64,000 nt of DNA from Mycolicibacterium sp. CH28. Its GTDB lineage: Bacteria > Actinomycetota > Actinomycetes > Mycobacteriales > Mycobacteriaceae. Position 1 is the first letter of the stretch; each line of letters begins with the position of its first letter. The notes below the pieces were generated by a model, which saw nothing but the letters and a program-made list of their open reading frames with translations, did no database searches and was not told the origin of the DNA. The position numbers and the translations under genes were made by a program. The stretch covers positions 570,110 through 634,109 of the forward strand of contig NZ_SRLQ01000001.1 in assembly GCF_004745805.1 (NCBI RefSeq). Reading direction: 5' to 3'. Positions 32,996 through 41,516 of this stretch are shown one piece after another.

Positions 32996-33456
32996 ACGCC
33001 TTGCAGGCGGAAGTCGAAGTTCGATGCCTTGCCGTCGGTGCCGATGGGGGACACCACCAACTCGCCGGCAGCGGTCCCGAATGCTCCAGTGCCGCCGGTG
33101 ACGGCGAATGTCGAAGCTCCCGAATCGTAATAGGGGCCCTGCAGGGTGATCTGGCCGTCGGCCAGCGAGACCGACCAGGTGCATTCCCACTTCACCGCGA
33201 CGACGGTGCGGACACACGAACCCTGGCTGGTCCCGATCCGGTCGACGTTCCCGGCGTCGAACACCTCGTTGGAGAAGGTGAGGATGTCGCCGGTGCTGTC
33301 ACCGGCAGTCCCGATATCGGTGACCGGGTTGGTTCCCGCGTGCTCGATGGCCACGAACTCCTGCGACGCGGCTGCCGCGGTCCCCGCGGTGCCGAGTGAC
33401 GCCGCGGCCAGGCCGGCCAGCAGGCCGAGTGTGGGTAGGTGCGATGTGCTGAACAT
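32992..33456 (-). CDS. secreted allene-oxide-cyclase-like barrel protein
   Basis: A 154-residue exported protein: signal peptide residues 1-28 (LPTLGLLAGLAAASLGTAG, ending AAAAS), then a single beta-barrel domain with TNPVTDIGTAGDSTGDILTF, two cysteines (GSCVRTVV and WECTW) and SLADGQITLQGPYYDSGAS followed by FAVTGGTGAFGTAAGE. The last block is the signature of the allene oxide cyclase/dirigent barrel family. GGAAGG precedes the ATG at 33456. Translational coupling to a cytoplasmic amine oxidase is odd for a secreted barrel. Function unknown; a small hydrophobic ligand is likely. Confidence 0.78.
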   Translation of the reverse strand: MFSTSHLPTLGLLAGLAAASLGTAGTAAAASQEFVAIEHAGTNPVTDIGTAGDSTGDILTFSNEVFDAGNVDRIGTSQGSCVRTVVAVKWECTWSVSLADGQITLQGPYYDSGASTFAVTGGTGAFGTAAGELVVSPIGTDGKASNFDFRLQGV

Positions 33457-33506
33457 TGAGGTGTCCTTCCGGTTGGGGCCGTGCAATGTGGTCGAATCGC
33501 CTGGTA

Positions 33507-34946
33507 CTAGTCGATCTTGGCCATGACGTGCTTGACGACGGTGTAGTCCTCGATCGCGTACGGCGACAGGTCTTTTCCGTATCCGGAGCGTTTCACTCCG
33601 CCATGGGGCATCTCGTCGGTGATCGTCAGGTGGTCGTTGACCCACACCACGCCGAATTGCAGGTCGCGGGTCAGTCGCATCGCGCGACCGAAGTCATTGC
33701 TCCAGACCGACGCCGACAGACCGTAGTCGACGTCGTTGGCCAGGCGCACGGCGTCGGCTTCATCGGTGAATGACTGCACGGTGACCACCGGTCCGAACAC
33801 CTCCCGCCGGACAATCTCCGCATTCGGGGGGAGATCGCAGATGACGGTCGGCTGAACGAAATATCCAGTGTCACTGTCTGATTGCCCTCCCGCGGCGATC
33901 GTTGCCCCCACGCTGGTCGCACCCTCGATGAAGCTCATAACCCGCTTCTGCTGACGGGCCGAGATGACAGGACCCATGTCGAAGTCACCGGCGAAGGGTG
34001 CCCCGACGCTCAGTGAGTTCGCGACGTCGGCGAGCGCCTCGACCAGTTCGCGGTACCGACTCTCGTGGACGAGGACGCGGCACGCCGCCGTGCAGTCCTG
34101 GCCGGCGTTGTAGAAGGAAGCGGTGCGCAGATTCGCCGCCACTGCGGCGGGATCCGCGTCTTCGAACACGACCACCGGGGCCTTGCCGCCCAGTTCCAGA
34201 TGTGTCCGCTTGATGTCGCCGGCCGCCGCGCGAAGGATCTTCTCGCCAGTCCCGACATCGCCTGTCAGCGCGATCATCTGGACCCCCGGGTGGGCGGTCA
34301 ACGCGGCGCCGGTCCGCTCGCCGTCGCCGGGCACGACGTTGACCACACCGGTGGGCAGCGCCTCGGCAGCCAGTTCACCGAGGCGCAGCGCGCTCAGCGG
34401 GGTCAATTCACTGGGTTTGAGCACTACGGTGTTCCCCGCCGCCACCGCGGGGCCGATCTTCCATACCGCCATCGAGAACGGGTAGTTCCACGGCGCGATC
34501 TGACCGATCACCCCGAGCGGGTCGCGCCGGATGAACGAGGTCCGACCAGCCACGTACTCCTGTGCGGCCTTGCCTTCCATGGTTCGACAGGCGCCGCCGA
34601 AGTAGCGCAGCAGCTCTGCCGCTGATTCGATCTCGCGGACGGCGGCCTTTACCGGCTTTCCGGTGTTGCGGGCCTCGAGTTCGCCAAGGTCGGCCGACTC
34701 GGCCAGGATGAGGTCGGCCAGCTGCCCGAGCATCTGCGATCGCTCGCCCGGCGTGGTCCGCCGAAACGACGCGAACGCCTCTTGGGCAGAGATGACTGCC
34801 AGGTCGACCGTCTGGGGGCTGGCGACCGCCACTTCTGCCAGCACCTCTTCGGTGGCGGGATCGATGACCGGGATGATCGGGCCCCCGGTGCGCGCGATCG
34901 CACGGCCGCCGATCACGGCGGCAGGGGAGTTCAGCATGATTGTCAA
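33507..34946 (-). CDS. aldehyde dehydrogenase (gamma-aminobutyraldehyde dehydrogenase-like)
   Basis: A 479-residue NAD(P)-dependent aldehyde dehydrogenase: IGQIAPWNYPFSMAVWK, THLELGGKAPVVVFEDAD (catalytic Glu) and FYNAGQDCTAACRV (catalytic Cys), and near the end MPHGGVKRSGYGKDLSPYAIEDYT. The QDCTAACR context and the tail are those of PuuC/PatD-type aminobutyraldehyde dehydrogenases. It follows the PuuB-like oxidase (18 bp) and probably oxidises the amino-aldehyde that enzyme makes. TTG 34946 with GGAG 5 nt upstream is used; an ATG three codons later is an alternative. Confidence 0.88.
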   Translation of the reverse strand: MTIMLNSPAAVIGGRAIARTGGPIIPVIDPATEEVLAEVAVASPQTVDLAVISAQEAFASFRRTTPGERSQMLGQLADLILAESADLGELEARNTGKPVKAAVREIESAAELLRYFGGACRTMEGKAAQEYVAGRTSFIRRDPLGVIGQIAPWNYPFSMAVWKIGPAVAAGNTVVLKPSELTPLSALRLGELAAEALPTGVVNVVPGDGERTGAALTAHPGVQMIALTGDVGTGEKILRAAAGDIKRTHLELGGKAPVVVFEDADPAAVAANLRTASFYNAGQDCTAACRVLVHESRYRELVEALADVANSLSVGAPFAGDFDMGPVISARQQKRVMSFIEGATSVGATIAAGGQSDSDTGYFVQPTVICDLPPNAEIVRREVFGPVVTVQSFTDEADAVRLANDVDYGLSASVWSNDFGRAMRLTRDLQFGVVWVNDHLTITDEMPHGGVKRSGYGKDLSPYAIEDYTVVKHVMAKID

Positions 34947-34964
34947 CGAATCTCCTTCGATTCT

Positions 34965-36368
34965 TCAGCCGGGTGGCAGGAAGGGCTTGATGAGACTGGT
35001 GCGGCGGGCTGTGCGTTCGTGACGGTCTTCGTAACCGTCGGCGCTGCCGGTGATTCCGACGATCGCCTGGGAAGCCAGGTAACGGATGGGTTCGGGCTCC
35101 CACGAGCGACTGCGGTGGTTCACCCATGGCATGGTCACCAGCGGTGTGTCGCGCCCGAGGACGAGATCCGCCAGCGTTCGCCCGGCGATGTTGGTCGCGA
35201 CGACGCCGTGGCCGGAATAGCCGCCGGCGCTCGCCAATCCCGTTCGGTGATCGATCGACACCGACATGCACCAATCCCGCGGAACAGCCAGGGTTCCGCC
35301 CCAGTGGTGAGTGACGGGCGCCGTGGCGGCTGCCGGGAAATTGGCGGCGATGGTACGCACCAGCCGATCTCGGACATCGTCGTTCGTCTCGCGGGACTCG
35401 GCCATCGGTGCGCGCAGTGAGTACGGGGCACCCCGGCCGCCGATCACCAGCCGATCATCCTTGGTGCGTTGTGCGTAGAAGAACAGGTGATGCTTGTCCT
35501 TGACCGTCATTCCCGGTGCCATCCCGATCTCGTCCCACTGGCGTTGCGAGACAGGAGCTGTGGCGACCATCAACGACGTCAGCGGAAGGTAGCGCCGCTT
35601 CTGCCCGGGCAAGAGGGTGGTGTAGGACTCGGTGGCCCGTACGACGTAGCGGGCGCGTACCAGCCCGCGTGTGGTCTCGACGCCACCCTGTCGGATTGCG
35701 ACGGCCGCTGTGCCCTCGAACACGGTGACACCGCGCCGTTCGCAGGCATGTGCCAGGCCACGGACCAGCCGCACCGGTTGTATCCCCGCGCAGTACGGCG
35801 TGTAGAAACCCAACTGCGTCGACGGCACGTTGGCGAACTGAGTGCACTCGCCGGGACCGAGTAGGCGTTCGCCGTCGCCCAGCATGCCTTGTGCCCGTTG
35901 ATCATCGAACCACGAGCGCAGCCGATCGGCCTGCGGGCGTGAGGTGGCGGCCACGAGGGTTCCCTGACGGCTGAAATCGCAGTCGATTTCCTCGGCACTG
36001 ACGACGGCCCCGATCTCGTGCACCGCGGCATTGCTCTCGGCCACGGCCCGGCGTGCCGCATCCCAGCCGTGCCGCTGGGCGTAGCGACGCTGACTGCCCG
36101 CAATCCCGCCACCCGCCCAGCCGCCGTTGCGGCCCGAGGCCCCGAAGCCCACCGTCTCGGCCTCGAGTACCACGATGCGCAGTTGAGGTGCATGCACCGA
36201 CAGGTAGTACGCGGTCCACAGACCGGTGAACCCGCCGCCGACGATTGCGACGTCACAGTCCACATCGCGGGCGAGTCCCGCGCGTCGGATCAGTTCGTCG
36301 CCGACCTGGTCGAACCACAGGCTTTTCGATCGGTACCGGCCGATAGTGGCATCGGGATGGGTGGTCAT
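34965..36368 (-). CDS. FAD-dependent oxidoreductase (PuuB-like, DAO family)
   Basis: A 467-residue DAO-family oxidase: CDVAIVGGGFTGLWTAYYL, VLEAETVGFGASGRNGGWAGGG (the ASGRNGG motif is diagnostic of the PuuB/GlpD-like oxidases), a central substrate domain, and a C-terminal flavin block SAGGYSGHGVVATNIAGRT. E. coli PuuB oxidises gamma-glutamylputrescine; here the importer and aldehyde dehydrogenase neighbours fit an amine substrate. ATG 36368 overlaps the permease stop (ATGA); the frame upstream is permease antiphase. The substrate could also be a free polyamine or an N-methyl amine. Confidence 0.87.
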   Translation of the reverse strand: MTTHPDATIGRYRSKSLWFDQVGDELIRRAGLARDVDCDVAIVGGGFTGLWTAYYLSVHAPQLRIVVLEAETVGFGASGRNGGWAGGGIAGSQRRYAQRHGWDAARRAVAESNAAVHEIGAVVSAEEIDCDFSRQGTLVAATSRPQADRLRSWFDDQRAQGMLGDGERLLGPGECTQFANVPSTQLGFYTPYCAGIQPVRLVRGLAHACERRGVTVFEGTAAVAIRQGGVETTRGLVRARYVVRATESYTTLLPGQKRRYLPLTSLMVATAPVSQRQWDEIGMAPGMTVKDKHHLFFYAQRTKDDRLVIGGRGAPYSLRAPMAESRETNDDVRDRLVRTIAANFPAAATAPVTHHWGGTLAVPRDWCMSVSIDHRTGLASAGGYSGHGVVATNIAGRTLADLVLGRDTPLVTMPWVNHRSRSWEPEPIRYLASQAIVGITGSADGYEDRHERTARRTSLIKPFLPPG

Positions 36369-37204
36369 TGCAGGCTCCTCGAACGACGGCCGGCACCTTT
36401 GAGGGCGATCGCGACGGCGGCCACGGATAGCAGGGTCAGTACCAGCAGACAGACGCTGACGGCGGCGACCTCGGGCCTCAGGCCCGAGCGGATGGCGCTG
36501 AGCACGAACACCGGCCAGGGCGTGTAACCGGACACGCTGACGAACGACGAAATGATGGTGTTGTCCATGCTGAGCGTGAAGGACAAGACGAACCCGGCCC
36601 CGATCGCCGGGGCAGCGGTGCGCAGGGTGATTTGGAAGAACCTGCGCCATCCCGGTGCATAAAGGTCGGCTGCCGCCTCCTCCAGCGTGTTGCCGAGGCC
36701 GGCCAGCCGGGCCCGCACCACGAGAACCACCACCGCCGTGGAGAAGATCGCGTGTCCGACCATCAGCCGCAGTAGGCCGTAATCGATCAGGTTGGCCCCC
36801 GGGCCGAATGGTCCGCCGATACGGACGTACCAGATCAGCAGAGCGATCGCGTTCACGACCTCCGGGGTCACCAGCACCAGCGAGATCAGGCCCATGAACA
36901 GCGCGACGGCCTTGCCGGACACCCTGGCCGCGGCTATACCGCCCAGGGTGCCCAGCACCGTCGCCAATACAGCCGAACCCAACCCCGCCTTCGCCGAGGT
37001 CGACACTGCAGCAATGATGTTGGGATCACTCAGGGCGCGTTGGAACGGGTGGATCGACCATCCTTCCCAGGTACCCAGCGAACGTCCACTGTTGAACGCG
37101 TAGACGGTGATGGTGAGGATCGGCAGCAGTAGGAAGAGCAGAACCGACACACCCCAGATCCACATCAGGATCGTCATGAGGTTGGCACTACGCGTGCGTG
37201 TCAC
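36365..37204 (-). CDS. ABC transporter permease, PotC-like
   Basis: A 279-residue inner-membrane permease with six helices and the cytoplasmic coupling (EAA) loop TLEEAAADLYAPGWRRFFQITL. Best resembles PotC of spermidine/putrescine importers, including the N-terminal FNSGRS segment. GTG 37204 overlaps the PotB-like stop (GTGA), so the earlier ORF start is rejected. It forms the heterodimeric channel with the PotB-like protein. Confidence 0.88.
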   Translation of the reverse strand: MTRTRSANLMTILMWIWGVSVLLFLLLPILTITVYAFNSGRSLGTWEGWSIHPFQRALSDPNIIAAVSTSAKAGLGSAVLATVLGTLGGIAAARVSGKAVALFMGLISLVLVTPEVVNAIALLIWYVRIGGPFGPGANLIDYGLLRLMVGHAIFSTAVVVLVVRARLAGLGNTLEEAAADLYAPGWRRFFQITLRTAAPAIGAGFVLSFTLSMDNTIISSFVSVSGYTPWPVFVLSAIRSGLRPEVAAVSVCLLVLTLLSVAAVAIALKGAGRRSRSLQ

Positions 37205-38106
37205 GATGTCGGTTCCTCTGTTAGCCGGATGGCGCGCTGGGCGTTGAGGATCCACCGGATCAGTCGCAACAGGATCATCGTTGCGATCACGGCCACCAGC
37301 GTGGCCAGAATCAACACGACCGCGGTGGCAGATCCCAGCGCCCAGTTCTGCGCGGTCAGGAACTGCGCGGCAACCAGTTGGCCGACCATGCTGCCGTTCG
37401 CCCCGCCGAGGATCGACGCGGTCAGGTAGTCACCCATCATGGGAATGAAGACCAGCAGGCAGCCTGAGGCGATACCTTGCCAGGCCTGCGGGATCGTCAC
37501 CTCGATGGCGGTCCGGATCCGGCCGGCGCCGAGATCGCGACTGGCATTGCGGATGGCCGGGTCCACTCGGTCCAGCGCCACGTAGATGGGCAGGATCATG
37601 AAGACGAGGTAGTTGTACACCAACCCGAGTTGCACTGCGCCTTGAGTGTTGAGGAAGCCGAGGCCGTCGTCGATGAGATGCAGCTTCGTCAACACGGTGA
37701 CGATCCAGCCATTGTCCGAGAGCGCGACCTGCCACCCGATGGTGCGCAGCAGGTAGTTCGTGCACAGCGGGATGATCAGCAGCGCAACCACTGTGAGGCG
37801 GTGCTGCCGAGGCACGTGCACGGCCAGCCACTCCGCGAACGGGATGGCCACCAGGACGCAGACCAGTGTCGCGATGGCGGCGATCCGCAGCGTCGAACTG
37901 AAGATGTCGCCGAACGGGCCGCTCAACGCCTCCGAATAGCGGTCGAGCGAGAGCCGGGTGGTGGCCACCGGCGCCAACAGGCCCGGCTTGTAGCCGAAAC
38001 TGTAATACACGATGAATCCGACTGGGATGACGAAGAATCCGAGGAGGAAACAGGTGGCCGGGACGCTCAGCCCGAGCAGACTGGGTCTTCTGGAAGGGAG
38101 TCGCAT
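37201..38106 (-). CDS. ABC transporter permease, PotB-like
   Basis: A 301-residue permease with six helices, a periplasmic loop after helix 1 with YKPGLLAPVATTRLSLDRY, and the coupling loop RNASRDLGAGRIRTAIEVTIPQAW, close to PotB. One base separates its ATG from the stop of the binding-protein gene. Part of the complete PotABCD-type importer; substrate inferred as polyamine or related amine. Confidence 0.88.
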   Translation of the reverse strand: MRLPSRRPSLLGLSVPATCFLLGFFVIPVGFIVYYSFGYKPGLLAPVATTRLSLDRYSEALSGPFGDIFSSTLRIAAIATLVCVLVAIPFAEWLAVHVPRQHRLTVVALLIIPLCTNYLLRTIGWQVALSDNGWIVTVLTKLHLIDDGLGFLNTQGAVQLGLVYNYLVFMILPIYVALDRVDPAIRNASRDLGAGRIRTAIEVTIPQAWQGIASGCLLVFIPMMGDYLTASILGGANGSMVGQLVAAQFLTAQNWALGSATAVVLILATLVAVIATMILLRLIRWILNAQRAIRLTEEPTS

Positions 38107-38107
38107 C

Positions 38108-39271
38108 TCAGCTCGCCGAGACTGCCTTCGCCTTGTTGAGGATCTGCACGAGTCGCTCCGTGGCCTCGTTGAGCGCCCCGACCTGCATCGTCTGGCGCTG
38201 GGCGTTGTCGAAGATGATCATGTCGCGGAACGGCAGGTTCTCCTTCTCAGCGCGCTCGGCGACTCCCTTGATCCCGGTGTTGTACCCGTGATACTTCATG
38301 TCGGTGTAGGAATGGTCGGGCTCGAGGATCCAGTTGATCCACTTGTGGGAGGCGTCCGGGTTCGGCGCTCCGGTGGGAATCGCCCAGTTGTCCATCCACA
38401 ACTCGGTGGTAGGGGCACCGAGCACCCACTTGTAGCGGGCTGGGTCCTTGGCGGCGACTAATCCCAGACGTGCGTTGCCGTTCCAGGCCATCATCAGTGC
38501 GTACTTGCCCTGCTCCACCGACGATCCCGGGTAAGAGTCGTAAGCAGCGACGTGCGGTGCGACTTGGTCGAGGATGAACTTCTCGACGCCGTCGAGGAAC
38601 GCAGGATCCGTGGACGTCCAGTCCTGCTTCACCGCTGCGCGCCAGGCGTAGAGGCCGGCCAGTTCGTTGGGTGCATCGATGATGCTGGTCCGTTTGCTCG
38701 CCTCGTTCTGCATGGCGTCGACGAAATCGTCCCAGGTGCGGAGGTCCCGCTTGATCACGGTGGTGTCGTAGAGGAAGCCCGTCGACCCCCAGTCCTTACA
38801 CACCGAGTACTTGTTACCCGGGTCGAAGGGCTGATTGACGTAGGACGAATCCAGGTTCTTGAAGTTGGGGATGCGGGCGAGGTCGAGTTCCTCTAACAGG
38901 CCCGCCTGGGCTTGCTGCGGGATGTACACGCCGGTCGGCATGTAGAGGTCGTAGCCGGCCGTGCCCTTGGCGGCACTGAGTTTGGCGATCGCTTCCTCGT
39001 TGGAGCTGTAGACGTCGAGGCTGAACGGGATGCCCGTTTCTTTGGTGAACTGCGCCACCAGATCCGGGCTGTCGTAGTCGGCCCATCCATAGACGCCGAG
39101 CCGGCCGGTCCCTTGACTCGAAGACGACGAGCCGCCTCCGCCGCCGCAGGCTGCCAGTGTGGCAGCCGCACCGGCCGCGGCCAGTCCGCCGAGAAATGCG
39201 CGCCGGCCCAGGGACGGACCGCTGATCTTCCCGGCGGGGATCAGTGCTGAAAAGCCATCTCGGTTGGTCAT
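38108..39271 (-). CDS. ABC transporter substrate-binding lipoprotein, PotD-like
   Basis: A 387-residue exported binding protein. The N-terminus has a twin-arginine-like SLGRRAFLGGLAAAGAAATL and the lipobox LAAC (cysteine at about residue 42), so it may use Tat export and lipid anchoring. The mature domain has LGVYGWADYDSPDLVAQFTK, EEAIAKLSAAKGTAGYDL, MPTGVYIP and KWINWILEP, the PotD/PotF pattern of polyamine-binding proteins. The start overlaps the ATPase stop (ATGA). Confidence 0.9.
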   Translation of the reverse strand: MTNRDGFSALIPAGKISGPSLGRRAFLGGLAAAGAAATLAACGGGGGSSSSSQGTGRLGVYGWADYDSPDLVAQFTKETGIPFSLDVYSSNEEAIAKLSAAKGTAGYDLYMPTGVYIPQQAQAGLLEELDLARIPNFKNLDSSYVNQPFDPGNKYSVCKDWGSTGFLYDTTVIKRDLRTWDDFVDAMQNEASKRTSIIDAPNELAGLYAWRAAVKQDWTSTDPAFLDGVEKFILDQVAPHVAAYDSYPGSSVEQGKYALMMAWNGNARLGLVAAKDPARYKWVLGAPTTELWMDNWAIPTGAPNPDASHKWINWILEPDHSYTDMKYHGYNTGIKGVAERAEKENLPFRDMIIFDNAQRQTMQVGALNEATERLVQILNKAKAVSAS

Positions 39272-40410
39272 TGATTACTCCTGTCGTGTGGGTGCGCAGC
39301 GATCAACGGTTTCGGCTGGGTCACCTCGGTGCTCTCGGCGGCGGAGAAGACGAGGATGCGGCGAGGATCGATCAGAGCGAACACCGGGTCATTGGGGCGG
39401 ATCGAATCGTCACCGCGGGGGGTGACGGCGATGAACTCCGCTCCGCCGTCGAGGCGAAGCACATACCTGACGTGTGCACCTAGGTTCGCCACGGTGAGCA
39501 CCGTCGCGCCCAGCGCACAGCCACTTCGGTCGTCGACGGCAGTGAGCCGTACCGTCTCGGGACGGATGGCCACTTTGACCGCGGTCGCCGGCCCGACAGC
39601 GCGCTCGGCAGTGACCGGCAGCGACCAGGACGTGCCGTGCACCGTTTGGCAGTCGGCCGAGACGGTCCCGTCGAGGAAGTTCTGCTGGCCGATGAAACTG
39701 GCCACGAAAGCTGTCTCGGGCGCATCGTAAATCGTGCTCGGAGTGGCCAATTGCTCGATGCGCCCGCCGTACATGACGGCGATTCGGTCACTCATCGACA
39801 TGGCTTCGCCCTGGTCGTGCGTGACGAAGATGAAGGTCATGCCGAGGTCGGCCTGCAGTAGTTTGAGATCGACTTGCATCTGGTCGCGTAGTTGGCGGTC
39901 CAGCGCCGCCAGGGGCTCGTCCAACAGCAGAACGCTGGGGCGGTTGACAATGGCCCGGGCCAGCGCCACCCGCTGCTGCTGCCCACCGGAGAGTTTGTCG
40001 GGCTTGCGGTGGGCGAATTTCATCAGTTGGACGAGATCGAGTGCGTCGGCGACCCGCTTGCGCAGCTCGTCCTTGCGGATTCCGCGCTGACGCAACCCGT
40101 AGGCGATGTTCTGGGCGACGTCCATATGGGGGAACAGCGCGTAGGACTGGAACACCGTGTTGACGTCGCGCCGGTTGGGCGGAAGATGCTCCACCCGCTC
40201 GCCGGAGATTGTGATCGCGCCGCTATCGGGCCGATCGAATCCGCCGACCATTCGCAGCGTGGTGGTCTTGCCGCAGCCGGACGGTCCCAGTAGGGACAGG
40301 AACTCCCCGGCACGGACTGTCAGGTCGAGGTTCTCGACGGCGCGAAGCCCCGCGAAGGAGCGACTGATCTGCGCCAGGATCACCTCGCCGCGCGTTAACT
40401 GGGACATCAT
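39268..40410 (-). CDS. ABC transporter ATP-binding protein, PotA-like
   Basis: A 380-residue ATPase: Walker A GPSGCGKTTTL, Q-loop FQSYALFPHM, signature LSGGQQQRVALARA, Walker B VLLLDEPLAALD, switch FVTHDQGEA, and a C-terminal TOBE regulatory domain (about 285-365, with VKVAIRPETVRL). It energises the PotBCD-like importer. The start is ATG 40410 (overlapping the dehydrogenase stop) or the next ATG 40407. The much longer open frame reaching 41556 is antisense shadow. Confidence 0.92.
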   Translation of the reverse strand: MMSQLTRGEVILAQISRSFAGLRAVENLDLTVRAGEFLSLLGPSGCGKTTTLRMVGGFDRPDSGAITISGERVEHLPPNRRDVNTVFQSYALFPHMDVAQNIAYGLRQRGIRKDELRKRVADALDLVQLMKFAHRKPDKLSGGQQQRVALARAIVNRPSVLLLDEPLAALDRQLRDQMQVDLKLLQADLGMTFIFVTHDQGEAMSMSDRIAVMYGGRIEQLATPSTIYDAPETAFVASFIGQQNFLDGTVSADCQTVHGTSWSLPVTAERAVGPATAVKVAIRPETVRLTAVDDRSGCALGATVLTVANLGAHVRYVLRLDGGAEFIAVTPRGDDSIRPNDPVFALIDPRRILVFSAAESTEVTQPKPLIAAHPHDRSNQ

Positions 40411-41516
40411 CCGAGAGTGATGACGGTCCGCGCGGACGTGCCGGCCGCCAGGGTGTCGAAGGCGTCGTTGATGGAATCGAGTGGCGCTCGCTTGTCGACC
40501 AGGAGGTTGAGATCGATCAGTCCGGAGTCGTGGAAGCCGAGTATGCGCCGAAAGTCCACGGAGGGCCGCACCGAACCGTAGTTGCTTCCGGTCAGGGTCA
40601 ATTCGCGGCCGGACATCGCCATTGGATCGACCTCGATGGTCACACCGGTGGGCACCTGGCCGGCGACCACGGCGACGCCTCCGGATGTCAGCGTGCGGTA
40701 GGCCTGTTCGATGGTGCGGGCCCGGCCGATTGCCTCGATGGCGTAGTCGGCTCCGCGGCCGGCCGTCAGTTCGAAGACCGCCTCCACCGGGTCCGTCTGG
40801 GAAGCGTTGATCACGTCGGTCGCACCTGCTCGACCGGCGAGTTCGAGTTTCTCCGGAATGACATCGACGGCGATAATCCGTGATGCGGCACTGATTTTCG
40901 CGCCCATCACGGCCGAGAGCCCGACGCCGCCACAGCCGATGACGACCACCGTCGCACCCGGTCTGATCTTGGCCGTGTTGATGGCGGCTCCCACTCCGGT
41001 GCTCACCGCGCAGCCGATCAATGCCGAGAGCGCCGGGTCGGTGTCCTTGGGCAGTCTGATCGCACCGGCCTCGGGCACCACGGCGTACTCGGCCAGCGAA
41101 CCGACGGACAGGTAGCTGTAGACGGCCTCGCCGCTGGTCCGGCTCAACCGGGTGGTGCCATCGGGCAGCACACTGTTGTAGGCCGTTTCCACCGCGACTG
41201 TGCACAGCACCGGGCGCCCAGACACGCAGTGTTCGCAACGACGGCATGACGGTGTCCATGCCAGGGCCACATGGTCGCCGATCTCGACATCGCGGACGTT
41301 TGGTCCGATTGCTTCGACGTAGCCGGAACCCTCGTGGCCCAAAACAATCGGGGCAGGCGAACCCCATTCGCCAATGACGACGTGATAGTCGCTGTGGCAT
41401 ACACCGCTGGCGGCCATCCGGACCAGTACCTCGTTGTCGCGCGGTTCGGCGATCTCTAGGTTCTCGATGGTCAGGGGAGAACCGGGGCGTTCGAACACGG
41501 CAGCTCGCATCGTCAC
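40407..41516 (-). CDS. zinc-dependent alcohol dehydrogenase
   Basis: A 369-residue medium-chain dehydrogenase of the class III/NDMA-related group: catalytic zinc in ASGVCHSDYHVV and VLGHEGSG, structural zinc CRRCEHCVSGRPVLC, cofactor motif [17 protein letters not shown] and AVDVIPEK. It probably interconverts an alcohol and the aldehyde handled by the aldehyde dehydrogenase encoded just upstream. GTG 41516 overlaps that gene's stop by four bases; the downstream stop overlaps potA. Confidence 0.88.
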   Translation of the reverse strand: MTMRAAVFERPGSPLTIENLEIAEPRDNEVLVRMAASGVCHSDYHVVIGEWGSPAPIVLGHEGSGYVEAIGPNVRDVEIGDHVALAWTPSCRRCEHCVSGRPVLCTVAVETAYNSVLPDGTTRLSRTSGEAVYSYLSVGSLAEYAVVPEAGAIRLPKDTDPALSALIGCAVSTGVGAAINTAKIRPGATVVVIGCGGVGLSAVMGAKISAASRIIAVDVIPEKLELAGRAGATDVINASQTDPVEAVFELTAGRGADYAIEAIGRARTIEQAYRTLTSGGVAVVAGQVPTGVTIEVDPMAMSGRELTLTGSNYGSVRPSVDFRRILGFHDSGLIDLNLLVDKRAPLDSINDAFDTLAAGTSARTVITLG

